DNA from: Actinomycetes bacterium
GTDB taxonomy: Bacteria; Actinomycetota; Acidimicrobiia; Acidimicrobiales; Palsa-688
Assembly (NCBI GenBank): GCA_021846485.1
Contig: JAJZWW010000009.1
Span: 1-21,627 of the forward strand
Direction of reading: 5' to 3'
Length of the DNA: 21,627 nt
A program made the position numbers and the translations under genes. Every line of letters begins with the position of its first letter. Within the stretch, counting starts at the first letter, position 1. The notes beneath the pieces are model-generated. The model searched no databases. It saw only the letters and a program-made list of their open reading frames with translations, and was not told where the DNA came from. This document shows, piece after piece, positions 7,933-15,296 of this stretch.

Positions 7933-9776
7933 GCCGAGCGCTCCTCGTCGTCTCTGCCGGCGCCGGCGCGGGATGCCCGGCCGGCCGGCGCCTCGGCGGC
8001 CGAGGTCAGCCCGAGCACCTGGCGGTACCGCAGGCTGCGGCGGAGCAGCTGGCGGTGGGTCCCGTCGGCGGCGACCCGCCCTTGGTCCAGGAGCACGACG
8101 CGGTCGGCGAGGGCGATGGTCGCCGCCCGGTGGGAGATGATCACGATCGTCCGGTCGCCCATCATCGACGCGATGCCCTCCAGGATCCCCCGCTCCTTGG
8201 CCGCGTCGACCGCCGAGGTGGCGTCGTCGAGCACCAGCACCCGGGGTCGGGCGAGGATCGCCCGGGCGAGGGCGATCCTCTGACGCTGGCCGCCGGAGAG
8301 CGACATGCCCCGCTCCCCGATGAGCGTGCCGTAGCCGTCGGGCAGGGCTTCGACGAACTCGGCCGCCTGCGACAACCGGGCCGCTTCGCGCAGCTCGGCG
8401 TCGGTGGCGTCGGTCTGCCCGACCCGCAGGTTGTCGGCGACCGTGCCGTCGAAGAGGAAGTTGTCCTCGAAGACCACTCCCACCGCCTCCCGGACCGCCG
8501 ACAGCGGCAAGTCCCGAAGGTCGGCTCCGTCGAGCGAGACGCTCCCCTGCAGCGGGTCGTGGAGCCTCGCCACCAGCGCCGCGACCGTCGACTTGCCGCT
8601 GCCGGTCGGGCCCACGAGGGCGACGACCTCGCCCCCGTCGATGTGGAGCTCGAAGTCGGCGAGCACGGGGTGGGGCGCGCCGGGGTAGCCGAAGGACACG
8701 TCCCTGAAGGCGACGCCGCCCTGGCCGTCGGGCAGGGGTACCGCCCGGTCGCCGGGGGGGTCGGCGACTGCCGGCTCGAGGCGCATGATCGACTCGATGC
8801 GCCGGCTCGAGACGAGGGCCCGTTGCAGCTGCACCACGAACCACCCGATCGACTGGAGCGGACCGGTCAGCAGCACCAGGTAGGTGTTGAACGCGAGGAG
8901 CAGGCCGATACTGATGTGATGGTGCAGGACCAGGTACCCGCCGACCCAGTTGATGGCGACCAGCTCGACGAGGGGCACGACGTTGAGGTAGGGGCTGTAG
9001 TGGGCCCGGGTGCGCACCACCGACAGCGCTTCGCGCTTGACCGAGTCCGCCTGGCGCCCGAGCCGGTCCGCCAGGGCGCCCTCCGCCCCGAAGCCCTTGA
9101 CCGCCCGGATCCCGCTGATCGTCTCCTCGACCACGCCGGCGAGCTCACCGCGCTCGCGCTGCAGGTTGCCGAGCGCCGGTCGGACGGTCGCGGAGTACTT
9201 CTTCGAGGTGAGGACGACGACCGGCAGCATCACCAGGGCCACCCCGCCGAGCACCGGGCTGAGCACGAGGAGGATCACCGCCACTGCGACCACCGCGAAG
9301 GCGTTGCCGATCAGGGCGGGCGCGGAGGAGATGAACGCCTGGATCTGGAACAAGTCGTTGGTCACCCGGGACAGCAGCTGGCCGCGGTTGACCTGGTCGT
9401 GGTAGGAGACGTCCAGGCCGAGCAGGCGGGTGAAGAACCGTTTGCGCAGGTCCGCCTCGACCCGTCGGGAGGCGAGCCCGTTGTTGCGCCGGCGCACGCC
9501 GGAGGCGAGCCCCTGCAGCGCGCCGAGCACTGCGACGAGCCCGACGTAGATCCCGAGCCGGCCCCAGCGGTGCGCGAGCAGGCCGGCGTCGACGGCCCGG
9601 CCGACGAGCAGCGGGTAGCTCGACAACGCCGCGGTCCACACCAGGGCGGCCGCCACCGAGGTGGCCTCGGTCCGCCGGTGCCCGGCGAGTGAGCCGAGGA
9701 GGAAGCGCCAGCCGCCTCGGGTACCTCCGGTGTCCACGTCACCGCCGCGGGCCGCACCGGTCAAGGCTGCGGTCAT
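7929..9776 (-). CDS. ABC exporter half-transporter, first subunit (degenerate Walker B)
   Basis: This 615-residue type IV ABC exporter subunit has a membrane domain (about 25-330) followed by an ATPase domain. Motifs are Walker A GPTGSGKST (389-397), signature LSGGQ (493-497), Walker B VLVLDD, where Asp518 replaces the catalytic Glu, and His549 in IISHR. The Q-loop reads VVFEDNFLF, with Glu in place of Gln. An Asp at the catalytic position is the mark of the non-hydrolysing site in heterodimeric exporters. Its partner signature, LSAGE in the downstream gene, is altered too, so both halves of that site are consistent. The ATG at 9776 is chosen because the membrane domain begins soon after; an open frame extends to 9887 but looks non-coding. 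It is probably transcribed from the gap facing the tRNA gene. Confidence 0.9.
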   Translation of the reverse strand: MTAALTGAARGGDVDTGGTRGGWRFLLGSLAGHRRTEATSVAAALVWTAALSSYPLLVGRAVDAGLLAHRWGRLGIYVGLVAVLGALQGLASGVRRRNNGLASRRVEADLRKRFFTRLLGLDVSYHDQVNRGQLLSRVTNDLFQIQAFISSAPALIGNAFAVVAVAVILLVLSPVLGGVALVMLPVVVLTSKKYSATVRPALGNLQRERGELAGVVEETISGIRAVKGFGAEGALADRLGRQADSVKREALSVVRTRAHYSPYLNVVPLVELVAINWVGGYLVLHHHISIGLLLAFNTYLVLLTGPLQSIGWFVVQLQRALVSSRRIESIMRLEPAVADPPGDRAVPLPDGQGGVAFRDVSFGYPGAPHPVLADFELHIDGGEVVALVGPTGSGKSTVAALVARLHDPLQGSVSLDGADLRDLPLSAVREAVGVVFEDNFLFDGTVADNLRVGQTDATDAELREAARLSQAAEFVEALPDGYGTLIGERGMSLSGGQRQRIALARAILARPRVLVLDDATSAVDAAKERGILEGIASMMGDRTIVIISHRAATIALADRVVLLDQGRVAADGTHRQLLRRSLRYRQVLGLTSAAEAPAGRASRAGAGRDDEERSA

Positions 9777-9991
9777 GTAGATCCCACTGGTCGCACAGCC
9801 TCCTGGGCCCGGTGTGGCGTCACCGGCCCGCTCACCTCCCCGCGGGGTCCGAACGCTGCCCGGGCCGGGGGGTCGGCCCGCAAGCACTTCGCCGTGGTAA
9901 CGATCCTAGGGCATCGGACGCGCCACCCGGCGCCCTTGCCGCCGCGCAACCCGGGGTCGTCGCCAACCGCAGATATCGTCGCGTCCTGCAC

Positions 9992-10064
9992 GCCCGAGTA
10001 GCTCAGCTGGCAGAGCAGGCGCCTTGTAAGCGTCAGGTCGTCGGTTCGAGTCCGACCTCGGGCT
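9992..10064 (+). tRNA. tRNA-Thr (anticodon UGU)
   Basis: The 73 bases fold as a standard cloverleaf. The acceptor stem GCCCGAG pairs with CTCGGGC. The D stem is GCTC/GAGC. The anticodon stem GGCGC/GCGTC has one G-U pair, and its loop CTTGTAA places TGT at 10025-10027. The T stem GTCGG/CCGAC encloses TTCGAGT. The discriminator is T and no CCA is encoded. The anticodon reads ACA, so the amino acid is threonine. The 3' half lies next to a convergent integrase gene, the usual arrangement for a tRNA used as an integration site. Confidence 0.95.
10041..10064 (+). other. candidate attachment-site core in the 3' end of the tRNA-Thr gene
   Basis: Tyrosine integrases of actinobacterial elements commonly recombine within the T-arm and acceptor 3' half of a tRNA, leaving the tRNA intact. 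Here the integrase stop codon is only 87 bases beyond the tRNA and points toward it. No second copy of this segment was seen elsewhere in the window, so the far end of the element is either outside or lost. The exact core cannot be fixed from one copy. Confidence 0.35.
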
Positions 10065-10150
10065 CGCCTGACCAGCGCTTTTGCAGGTTCTCCGCTGCCC
10101 GCCTGGAACTTGGTCTCGATTCTGGTCTCAGTTTGCACACGGCCACGGCC

Positions 10151-11398
10151 TCAGGACCCCGGTTGGACACGCCCGAAGAGGGCCGACTCGATGCGGGCCG
10201 CGGGCACCGAGCGGCGGTCCGCGAGGATGTGGCTGTAACGGGCCGTCAGGGCGATCTGGGAGTGGCCGAGGACCTGGCCCGCGGTCCGGAGGTCGAGGTC
10301 CGAGGCGAGCATCATGGTGGCCGCCGAGTGGCGTAGGTCGTGGAGTCGCCTTTCCGGGACGCCTGCTCGCACGCAAAGGGCCTTGAAGGCGTGGGCGTCC
10401 GCCCGGGGATCGGTCGGCCCGCCGACCGGGTTGGCGAACACCCATCCGCCGTGGGGTCCGGTCTCCCAGATCTCGCTGGCGAGCCGTTCCGCCTTCTGCT
10501 CGCGGTTGTGAACGTAGAGCTCGACGGCGAGCGTGGCTGGCAGGGCGAGGGTCCGCCGGCCCGCGTCCGATTTCGGTTCCGACACCTTCAGTCCCCCGCC
10601 CCACCGCTGCGGGCAGTCCGCCGCGCGCTTGGCGGGAAGGCTGGCGCGGTTGAGGCACCGCTCGGGGTCCGGGCAACCGTGCTGCCAGGGGACCCGTTGG
10701 AGTTGCCGCCGAATGGTCATGGTCGGTTCACCCCCGAGGCCCACGTCGTCCCAGCCCAGGCCGAGGACCTCGCCCTGGCGGAGGCCGAGCGCCAGGGCTA
10801 CCGTCCAGCGGTCAGCGTTGCGGGTGCCGCGGCACGCTTCGAGGAGGGCGGCCATCTCCTGGAGGGTGTACGGCTCGATCTCGTCGTGCTCGTCGCGTGG
10901 GCAGTCGGCGGCCTTCACCGGGTTGCGGGGGATCAGCCCTCGACGGACGGCGTCGTTGAGGGCGGCACTGAGCGTCCGGCGGCAGTGGGCGGTGCGGAGG
11001 TCGCGCTCGAGGAGGTAGGCCCAGAGGTGCTCGACGTTTGCCGGCCCGAGGCGGTCGAGGCGGACCTTGCCGATGGCGGCGACGACGTGGCGCTCGTCAG
11101 TCCGGTAGCCGGAGAGGGTGAGCGGCCGGACAGCCCGCAGCTTCTCCTTGCGGGCTATCCACTCGGCCATGTAGTCGCCGAGCGTGGTCCGCCCGGTCGC
11201 TGCAACGGCCCCCGTGCTGCGGGCCTGCTCGAGCGCCTTGACCTTGGATGCAACCGCCGACTGGGTCTTGCCGGTGACGTGGCGGCGGTCCTCCCTCCCG
11301 TCTGGTCCGACGCCCATCGACACCCGGCCATGCCACCGCCCGTCGCTGCCCTCGTAGATCGTGGAACGGCCATTGGCGGCCCGCCCTCCCATGCGCAT
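10151..11398 (-). CDS. int: tyrosine site-specific integrase
   Basis: This 415-residue phage/ICE-type tyrosine recombinase integrates and excises DNA at an att site. It has an N-terminal arm-binding domain (about 10-60), a SAM-like core-binding domain (72-165, beginning TTLGDYMAEW) and a catalytic domain. Active-site residues are all present: Arg207 in GLRQGEVLGL, Lys276 in EPKSDAGRRTL, His353 and Arg356 in LHDLRHSAA, His379 in LGHSQI and nucleophile Tyr388 in TARYSHI. A His/Cys-rich insert in the catalytic domain (H240, C242, C248, C262) looks like the small zinc-type loop seen in many actinobacterial integrases. The start ATG at 11398 is three bases after the stop of an excisionase-like gene. 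The protein appears functional. Its neighbour tRNA-Thr is the likely target. Confidence 0.95.
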   Translation of the reverse strand: MRMGGRAANGRSTIYEGSDGRWHGRVSMGVGPDGREDRRHVTGKTQSAVASKVKALEQARSTGAVAATGRTTLGDYMAEWIARKEKLRAVRPLTLSGYRTDERHVVAAIGKVRLDRLGPANVEHLWAYLLERDLRTAHCRRTLSAALNDAVRRGLIPRNPVKAADCPRDEHDEIEPYTLQEMAALLEACRGTRNADRWTVALALGLRQGEVLGLGWDDVGLGGEPTMTIRRQLQRVPWQHGCPDPERCLNRASLPAKRAADCPQRWGGGLKVSEPKSDAGRRTLALPATLAVELYVHNREQKAERLASEIWETGPHGGWVFANPVGGPTDPRADAHAFKALCVRAGVPERRLHDLRHSAATMMLASDLDLRTAGQVLGHSQIALTARYSHILADRRSVPAARIESALFGRVQPGS

Positions 11399-11401
11399 GT
11401 T

Positions 11402-11581
11402 CTAGCTCGCCGCTGAGACATCGGGACCGGCCAGGAACTCCTCCAGCGCTCGCCGAGGCACCAGCCGGCGGGATCCGACCTTGACCGAGCGGAGCTCACC
11501 CGACTCGATCAGCTTGAACAGGTTGGACCGGCCGAGCCCGAGCAGCCGGGCCGCCTCCTCCACCGAGACCGACAGCGGCAC
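11402..11581 (-). CDS. excisionase-like helix-turn-helix protein
   Basis: At least 59 residues form a complete MerR-like winged HTH of the excisionase family (HTH_17 type). SVSVEEAARLLGLGRSNLFK is the helix-turn-helix, and ESGELRSVKVGSRRLVPR is the wing that ends in the usual basic strand. Such proteins bend att DNA and direct the integrase toward excision. The gene stops 3 bases before the integrase start, so both are probably on one transcript. The GTG at 11581 is the only in-frame start near the domain, and no ribosome site precedes it. The nearest strong ribosome site (AGGAGG at 11729-11734) opens an ATG at 11721 in another frame. The frame looks broken or shifted at the C6 run at 11648-11653, so the true N-terminus may lie upstream. 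Confidence 0.75.
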   Translation of the reverse strand: MPLSVSVEEAARLLGLGRSNLFKLIESGELRSVKVGSRRLVPRRALEEFLAGPDVSAAS

Positions 11582-11721
11582 GGCTGCCGGCCGCTCGACC
11601 CGTGCTTCAGCTCTCCCGCCTGGCGGCGGACCGCGGCGACCTGGTCGCCCCCCTCGACCACACCGGGGCTCGGTCGGACGATCGCAGGGAGGGGATGGTG
11701 GCGGCCATCGTGGGCGGACAT
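11509..11721 (-). CDS. short reading frame with a strong ribosome site, probable misframed N-terminus of the excisionase-like gene
   Basis: ATG 11721 is preceded by a perfect AGGAGG at 11729-11734 with 7 bases spacing. The 70-codon frame it opens (MSAHDGRHHP...) has G or C at most third positions up to about 11585, then runs into the excisionase domain in the wrong frame and stops at 11509. A shift of one base, for example one more C in the run at 11648-11653, would join it to the HTH frame as a protein of about 107 residues. Alternatively it is a genuine short leader peptide overlapping the HTH gene. I favour a single broken or slipped gene. Confidence 0.4.
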   Translation of the reverse strand: MSAHDGRHHPLPAIVRPSPGVVEGGDQVAAVRRQAGELKHGSSGRQPCRCRSRWRRRPGCSGSAGPTCSS

Positions 11722-11728
11722 GTGGTGA

Positions 11729-11734
11729 CCTCCT
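11729..11734 (-). promoter_or_regulatory. strong ribosome binding site (AGGAGG)
   Basis: A perfect anti-SD match lies 7 bases upstream of ATG 11721. It is one of the strongest in the window and shows that translation of the excisionase region is meant to begin here rather than at GTG 11581. Confidence 0.7.
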
Positions 11735-11757
11735 CAGCGGGTCGCCGTGTGCGGCCT

Positions 11758-11940
11758 CTACAGGGTCACCACCGGGCGGTCCACCCTATTGGGACCATGC
11801 CAGTCGCGTACTTCGATGTCGTCGGCGAACACCCACGGATTCACCCCGACGACCTGGACGGCGATGCCGAGCTCGTCATCAGGAACGGCCGCCGGCCAGT
11901 CGTCACCGACCATGCGTGCGGCGAGCCATTCGTCGACCAT
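11758..11940 (-). CDS. small protein of unknown function next to the integrase module
   Basis: This is a 60-residue acidic protein, MVDEWLAARMVGDDWPAAVP..., ending WHGPNRVDRPVVTL. I recognise no family. The ATG at 11940 is chosen; a GTG two codons upstream (11946) is also possible, and the bases GGTGAG just upstream can serve as ribosome site. It lies 27 bases downstream of another small gene and 36 bases upstream of ATG 11721 on the same strand, so it belongs to the likely integrase-excisionase transcript. The stop is TAG, which is uncommon in the window. Predicted cytoplasmic, with no membrane segment or signal. Confidence 0.55.
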   Translation of the reverse strand: MVDEWLAARMVGDDWPAAVPDDELGIAVQVVGVNPWVFADDIEVRDWHGPNRVDRPVVTL

Positions 11941-11967
11941 GCTCACCGCTCAGAGTACGCCGGCTGG

Positions 11968-12225
11968 TCAGGCGTCACTGCTGGTGTCGCCGCCGAGGAG
12001 AGGGTCGGCGCGAGAGACGGCGTCGAGGCCGGTCTGGAACGCGCCGACGAGATCCCCGGTGGTCGGCCGACGCAGCAGCTCCTTGTCCTCGTCGGTCAGG
12101 CGCGGGTCACCGGTCCGGCGTCGCCGGCGGCGCTGCTCGATCAGCTCCTCGCCGATGCTCACGTGGTCAGTCTGCCCCAGCTGGACGTCGCTCAGCGATC
12201 GGCGCGATGCAGCGTCCAAAGCCAT
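11968..12225 (-). CDS. small basic protein of unknown function, first gene of the integrase module
   Basis: This is an 85-residue protein with a run of six arginines (QRRRRRRTGDP), then an acidic-helical segment (TDEDKELLRR) and a C-terminal DAVSRADPLLGGDTSSDA. No family was recognised. The ATG at 12225 is preceded by GTGGGGGAT; a TTG at 12249 would add eight residues. The gene is followed after 27 bases by the next small gene in the same direction. Together with that gene, the HTH gene and integrase it makes a four-gene cluster. The arginine run would suit nucleic-acid contact, but that is inference. Confidence 0.5.
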   Translation of the reverse strand: MALDAASRRSLSDVQLGQTDHVSIGEELIEQRRRRRRTGDPRLTDEDKELLRRPTTGDLVGAFQTGLDAVSRADPLLGGDTSSDA

Positions 12226-12249
12226 GCCGACGATCCCCCACTCTCTCAA

Positions 12250-13361
12250 CCGCCTTCACCTCGTCGAAGGAACGCACTCGTCACCGCCTCACCACAGCCG
12301 CGCCCACGAGCTCCCGACACCTTGGCCGTCCTGAGCCGCCGTCGCCTTCCAAACCAAAATCTCCGGCTTTACACCGTTGGCACTCGAGGGCGACCGCTGG
12401 TACCGCACGGGCGAAGTTGAGTGGGCAACGCTCAGCTTATGGGGGTCGTCCTGCCGCTCCGCCGGGGCAGGGTGGCACGCCCGAAGGGCCTCACCGGCGG
12501 GTGGGGTCCCTGTAGACGTGCCGCGCCCCGCACGGCCGTTCCGGTGAAGCGAGCGCGCTGTTCGCCCCGGTCCCGCCGGGAGCCGGGAGCCGGGAGGTCG
12601 GCGGCTTCGACCACGCAACGGAGTGTCCGTCGCCACCCGGATCTCGGCGCCTGCCGGCCCAGCACTCCGGCCGCTACCCGCCTCTTGGGGCATCCTGCCA
12701 GGGCCGGTTGGCCGGCACACCGGCTTGAGTGTGAGTGGCGGCAGCGGCGTGAAGACCGGCTCGGGATGTCACCGGCAAGCACACGGAGACGATGCGAGCC
12801 GGTTCCGACGACCGGTCAGCGGCAGCCGTTTGCAGCAAGCCGAAGCCGCCTGCGGCGACCCGCCGATCGCCTGTTTGACCCCGGGTCGTCCCCGCCCGAC
12901 CCGCTGTCGACACGGCGGGCGCCCGTCGAGCGGGGACCGAGACGGCGATCTCCGAGTGCCGCTAGCGGTCGGTCGCCTCGGTGATCGGCCAGGCGGACGA
13001 GTCCGTGTTCCGGGCCCCACATGGATGAGACCCTCACCGTAAGGACGTCCGCCCGCCCGCAACAGTGGCCCCCGGGAGAGTGACAGCGAGGCTGGCTGCA
13101 GACCGGCCGAGCGTTCTGCGCTCCCTCTCGAGCCACCGTGAGAGACGTCGAAGTGCTCGATATCGCCGATTCCGCGCTCGCCGCCGCCGGGTCGGCGAGG
13201 CCGGCCGGGAAGCGTCGATCACCCAGTTCTGCGGTTGCCCACCTGGCGTCGCGAGATCGCATGCTGCTATCCCGAGCGCTTACCTTCGAGCGCCCGTAAG
13301 GGGATCGGGCTGCGGGACAGCACCCCGGAACCCTGCGCCGCATTCTGTCAAGCTTGTGAAG
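12250..13361. other. 1.1 kb without a convincing gene
   Basis: No reading frame here has a recognisable domain, a good ribosome site and consistent third-position GC. The open frames of 60-190 codons on both strands give Arg/Pro/Ser-rich shadow-like products. The best short candidate is GTG 13138 to TAA 13299 on the plus strand (53 residues, VRDVEVLDIADSALAAAG...), which has fair codon composition but no ribosome site. The stretch lies between the integration module and damaged genes and reads as degraded DNA. No inverted repeats characteristic of an insertion sequence were found. Confidence 0.6.
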
Positions 13362-13790
13362 TGAGCCCTCCTTCGGAGTCGACGTTCCTCGGAGCGGCCC
13401 TGGCATCGCTTTGCAGGGTGACGCCCTCGTATGGGAGCTTCCGCGCCGAGGGCAAGAGCTTCGACTGGCGCTGGAAGCTGTGGTGGGCCGGGCCGACGAG
13501 GATGCGAAGCGAGCACGAGCTTCCAGACGGGAGCGCCATGGTCGTCGTCCAAGACGGGCTTCGGTGGTGGGCTCGGGACCAGCGGGGCAAGGTATCGACC
13601 AACCGGGGGAGGGACACGTCGAGGTGGGGGCACTGGCCCGGTCTGGAGCTGACCCGCGGCCGGGAGCTGCTCGGTGCGGCGCGCCTCGTCGAGCACAGAG
13701 GCGAGGCTGTGATCGCCGGCCGACGAGGATCTCGCTTCCGAGCTCTTCGCTCCCCTGACCGGCCGCAGTGCGCTCGGGAGGCGACGACGT
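13362..13790 (+). pseudogene. truncated paralogue of the LolA-like protein that follows
   Basis: The frame contains a well-preserved block from SYGSFRAEGKSFDWRWKLWW through AGPTRMRSEHELPDGSAMVV, DGLRWWARD and HWPGLELTRGRELLGAARL to GRRGSRFRAL. These elements match, in order, the same elements of the downstream protein (WRIWIAGP, WVGETWWSRSP, GAELVGVAALPAALD, LKLRAIPA). After FRAL the frame becomes nonsense, and a piece reading SGGDDVLL continues in another frame around 13770. The C-terminal VDAERGVLLR block is missing, as are a credible start and the usual N-terminal helix. I read this as a tandem copy that lost both ends. Confidence 0.6.
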
Positions 13791-13835
13791 CCTCCTGGGC
13801 CGACGCCGCCTCCACCAGGATCACCCCTCCCCCGG

Positions 13836-14597
13836 GTGCCGGCGGACGACGCGGGCGCCCCAGGCGGCCTCCGCGCCGAGGCCATCGAAGTGCTCCACAC
13901 CTCTGGAGGGCGCTGGTCGACGCTGGTGGCCGCTGGTCGAGAGTGGCACGACACCGCCCTCGAGGCCACGGCTTTCACCCAGGCGACAAGCCCTGCCCGA
14001 GGATGGACCGGCTATGCCCCTCTTGAAGGCGCTCCGGGCACCCTCGAGCCGCCGCTACCACCGGTGGAGGTGGAGCGGCGCTGGCGGATCTGGATAGCCG
14101 GCCCCGCCCAAGGCCACCCCGAGCGGCGCGAGCGGGCGGAGTTTGTCGTTGGCGTCCCCGGCCGCGACGAGACCGTCGAGTGCGTCTGGGTCGGCGAGAC
14201 GTGGTGGAGCCGCTCGCCAACCCGCGGTGATATGACCAACGATGGAAACCCATCCATCGGCCACGGCTCGGGGCCGGGAGCAGAGCTAGTCGGTGTCGCG
14301 GCTCTGCCTGCCGCTCTCGACATCGTGGAGGCCGAGCACTCCAACTTCCTCGGCCGAGCCGTGCTCAAGCTCAGGGCGATCCCAGCCCGCCAAGACGACG
14401 AGGAGAGCCTCGGTAGCGGTAGGCTCGGTGTCCACGGGCTCGGTGCCGGAGCGCATGACTACCAGCTCCTTGTCGACGCTGAGCGCGGCGTGCTGCTGCG
14501 AAGCGAGGCACGACTGGCAGGGCGGCCCTTCCGCATCGTCGAGGTGACCTCGATCAGCTTCGACGGCGAGGTGGAAGACGGCGTGTTCAAGCTGTGA
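13836..14597 (+). CDS. LolA-like / outer-surface carrier-fold protein of actinobacterial type, hypothetical
   Basis: This 253-residue protein starts at a GTG. The N-terminal part has AIEVLHTSGGRWSTLVAAGREW followed by a middle block (RRWRIWIAGP, RAEFVVGVPG, WVGETWWSRS). The end carries LLVDAERGVLLRSEARLAGRPFRIVEVTSISFD. This tail resembles the beta-sheet repeats of LolA/MucB-type lipid-binding half-barrels, which bind acyl chains in a hydrophobic groove. No signal peptide or membrane anchor is visible, so an extracytoplasmic site is not supported. A related truncated copy lies directly upstream. The function is unknown and the fold assignment rests on pattern memory only. Confidence 0.65.
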   Translation: MPADDAGAPGGLRAEAIEVLHTSGGRWSTLVAAGREWHDTALEATAFTQATSPARGWTGYAPLEGAPGTLEPPLPPVEVERRWRIWIAGPAQGHPERRERAEFVVGVPGRDETVECVWVGETWWSRSPTRGDMTNDGNPSIGHGSGPGAELVGVAALPAALDIVEAEHSNFLGRAVLKLRAIPARQDDEESLGSGRLGVHGLGAGAHDYQLLVDAERGVLLRSEARLAGRPFRIVEVTSISFDGEVEDGVFKL

Positions 14598-14657
14598 CAG
14601 CCTCCCGGCTCAGCGCTCGTGAACGGCTGGGTTCGGGGCCTGAAGACATCGTCGCGT

Positions 14658-15223
14658 TCAGGTGTGACACCCGGTTTCCTGTGTCCGTAGCCCATGGACA
14701 ATCGGGTCAGTCTGCGCTGCGTTCACTGGCAAACCTCCGAGCGGCTTCAGCGCCCCGAGGTCTGCCGGCCGTGGGGTGGGCGCCTCAGCGTCGAGCTCCC
14801 ATCCACCTGGCGGCCCTGGTGCCAGCGTGGCGACACCGGTCCCCGTGGGAAAGGGGTGCCGCCAGACCAGCTCGATGCCGCCACTTGATGGGCCGGTAGA
14901 GGTGAGATGCCATCCGAGGGCCGCCATCGTCGTCCGGGACCGGGCGAGGACGGTGGTCGCGCTCAGCGGCGTGGTGAAGAACCTTGCCACGTCGGCGTGG
15001 TCCCACCCGAGAGTCCCGGTTCGCCCGTCGCAGCTATCCCATATCGGCTCGCTGCTGCTGCGGTGAGTGACGGTCGCCTGGGGGGCGCGGCAGCCACGAC
15101 GGCCTCGAGTTCGTGCTGCGTGTGGCCGCCTGGGTCGGGGTTGCCGGAGGGCACCGGGGTCGACGATCCACAGGCCGGGACGAGCCCCGGCATCAGCACA
15201 ACTGCCGCCTGCCGGAGTCGCAT
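14658..15223 (-). pseudogene. probable secreted lipoprotein, frame broken at a run of six C
   Basis: From ATG 15223 the frame encodes a lipoprotein-type start, MRLRQAAVVLMPGLVPACGS, with a lipobox-like VPAC, then HTQHELEAVVAAAPP. At 15080-15085 (C6 on the minus strand) this frame turns to noise. The adjacent frame immediately continues with a natural-looking domain: ATVTHRSSSEPIWDSCDG, GTLGWDHADVARFFTTP, VLARSRTTMAALGWH, GGWELDAEAPTPRP. One more C would join the two into a single protein of about 188 residues. The upstream and downstream halves each have coding-like composition only in their own frame. The protein would be anchored on the outside of the cytoplasmic membrane; its role is unknown. 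The stop faces that of the LolA-like gene 60 bases away. Confidence 0.65.
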
Positions 15224-15296
15224 GGAGGGAAGGTAGCCGGGTCCTGGCCGTCACGGACGTCCGTTCACCCATTCCTTGTGTGGTCGGGGTGACTGG

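Noticed and set aside
7933..8844. Upstream extension of the second ABC subunit to 905 residues
   Set aside because: The added 300 residues are the neighbour's ATPase domain read in the wrong frame. The GTGA overlap at 7929-7932 gives a normal 601-residue protein.
9773..9804. Possible leader peptide before the first ABC subunit (AGGAGG at 9799-9804, then GTG 9787 and TGA overlapping ATG 9776)
   Set aside because: The peptide would be four residues and the spacing is only marginal. It could be coincidence in GC-rich DNA, so no gene is called.
13138..13299. 53-codon open frame on the plus strand
   Set aside because: The codon composition is fair, but there is no ribosome site, no recognised family and no neighbour to support it.
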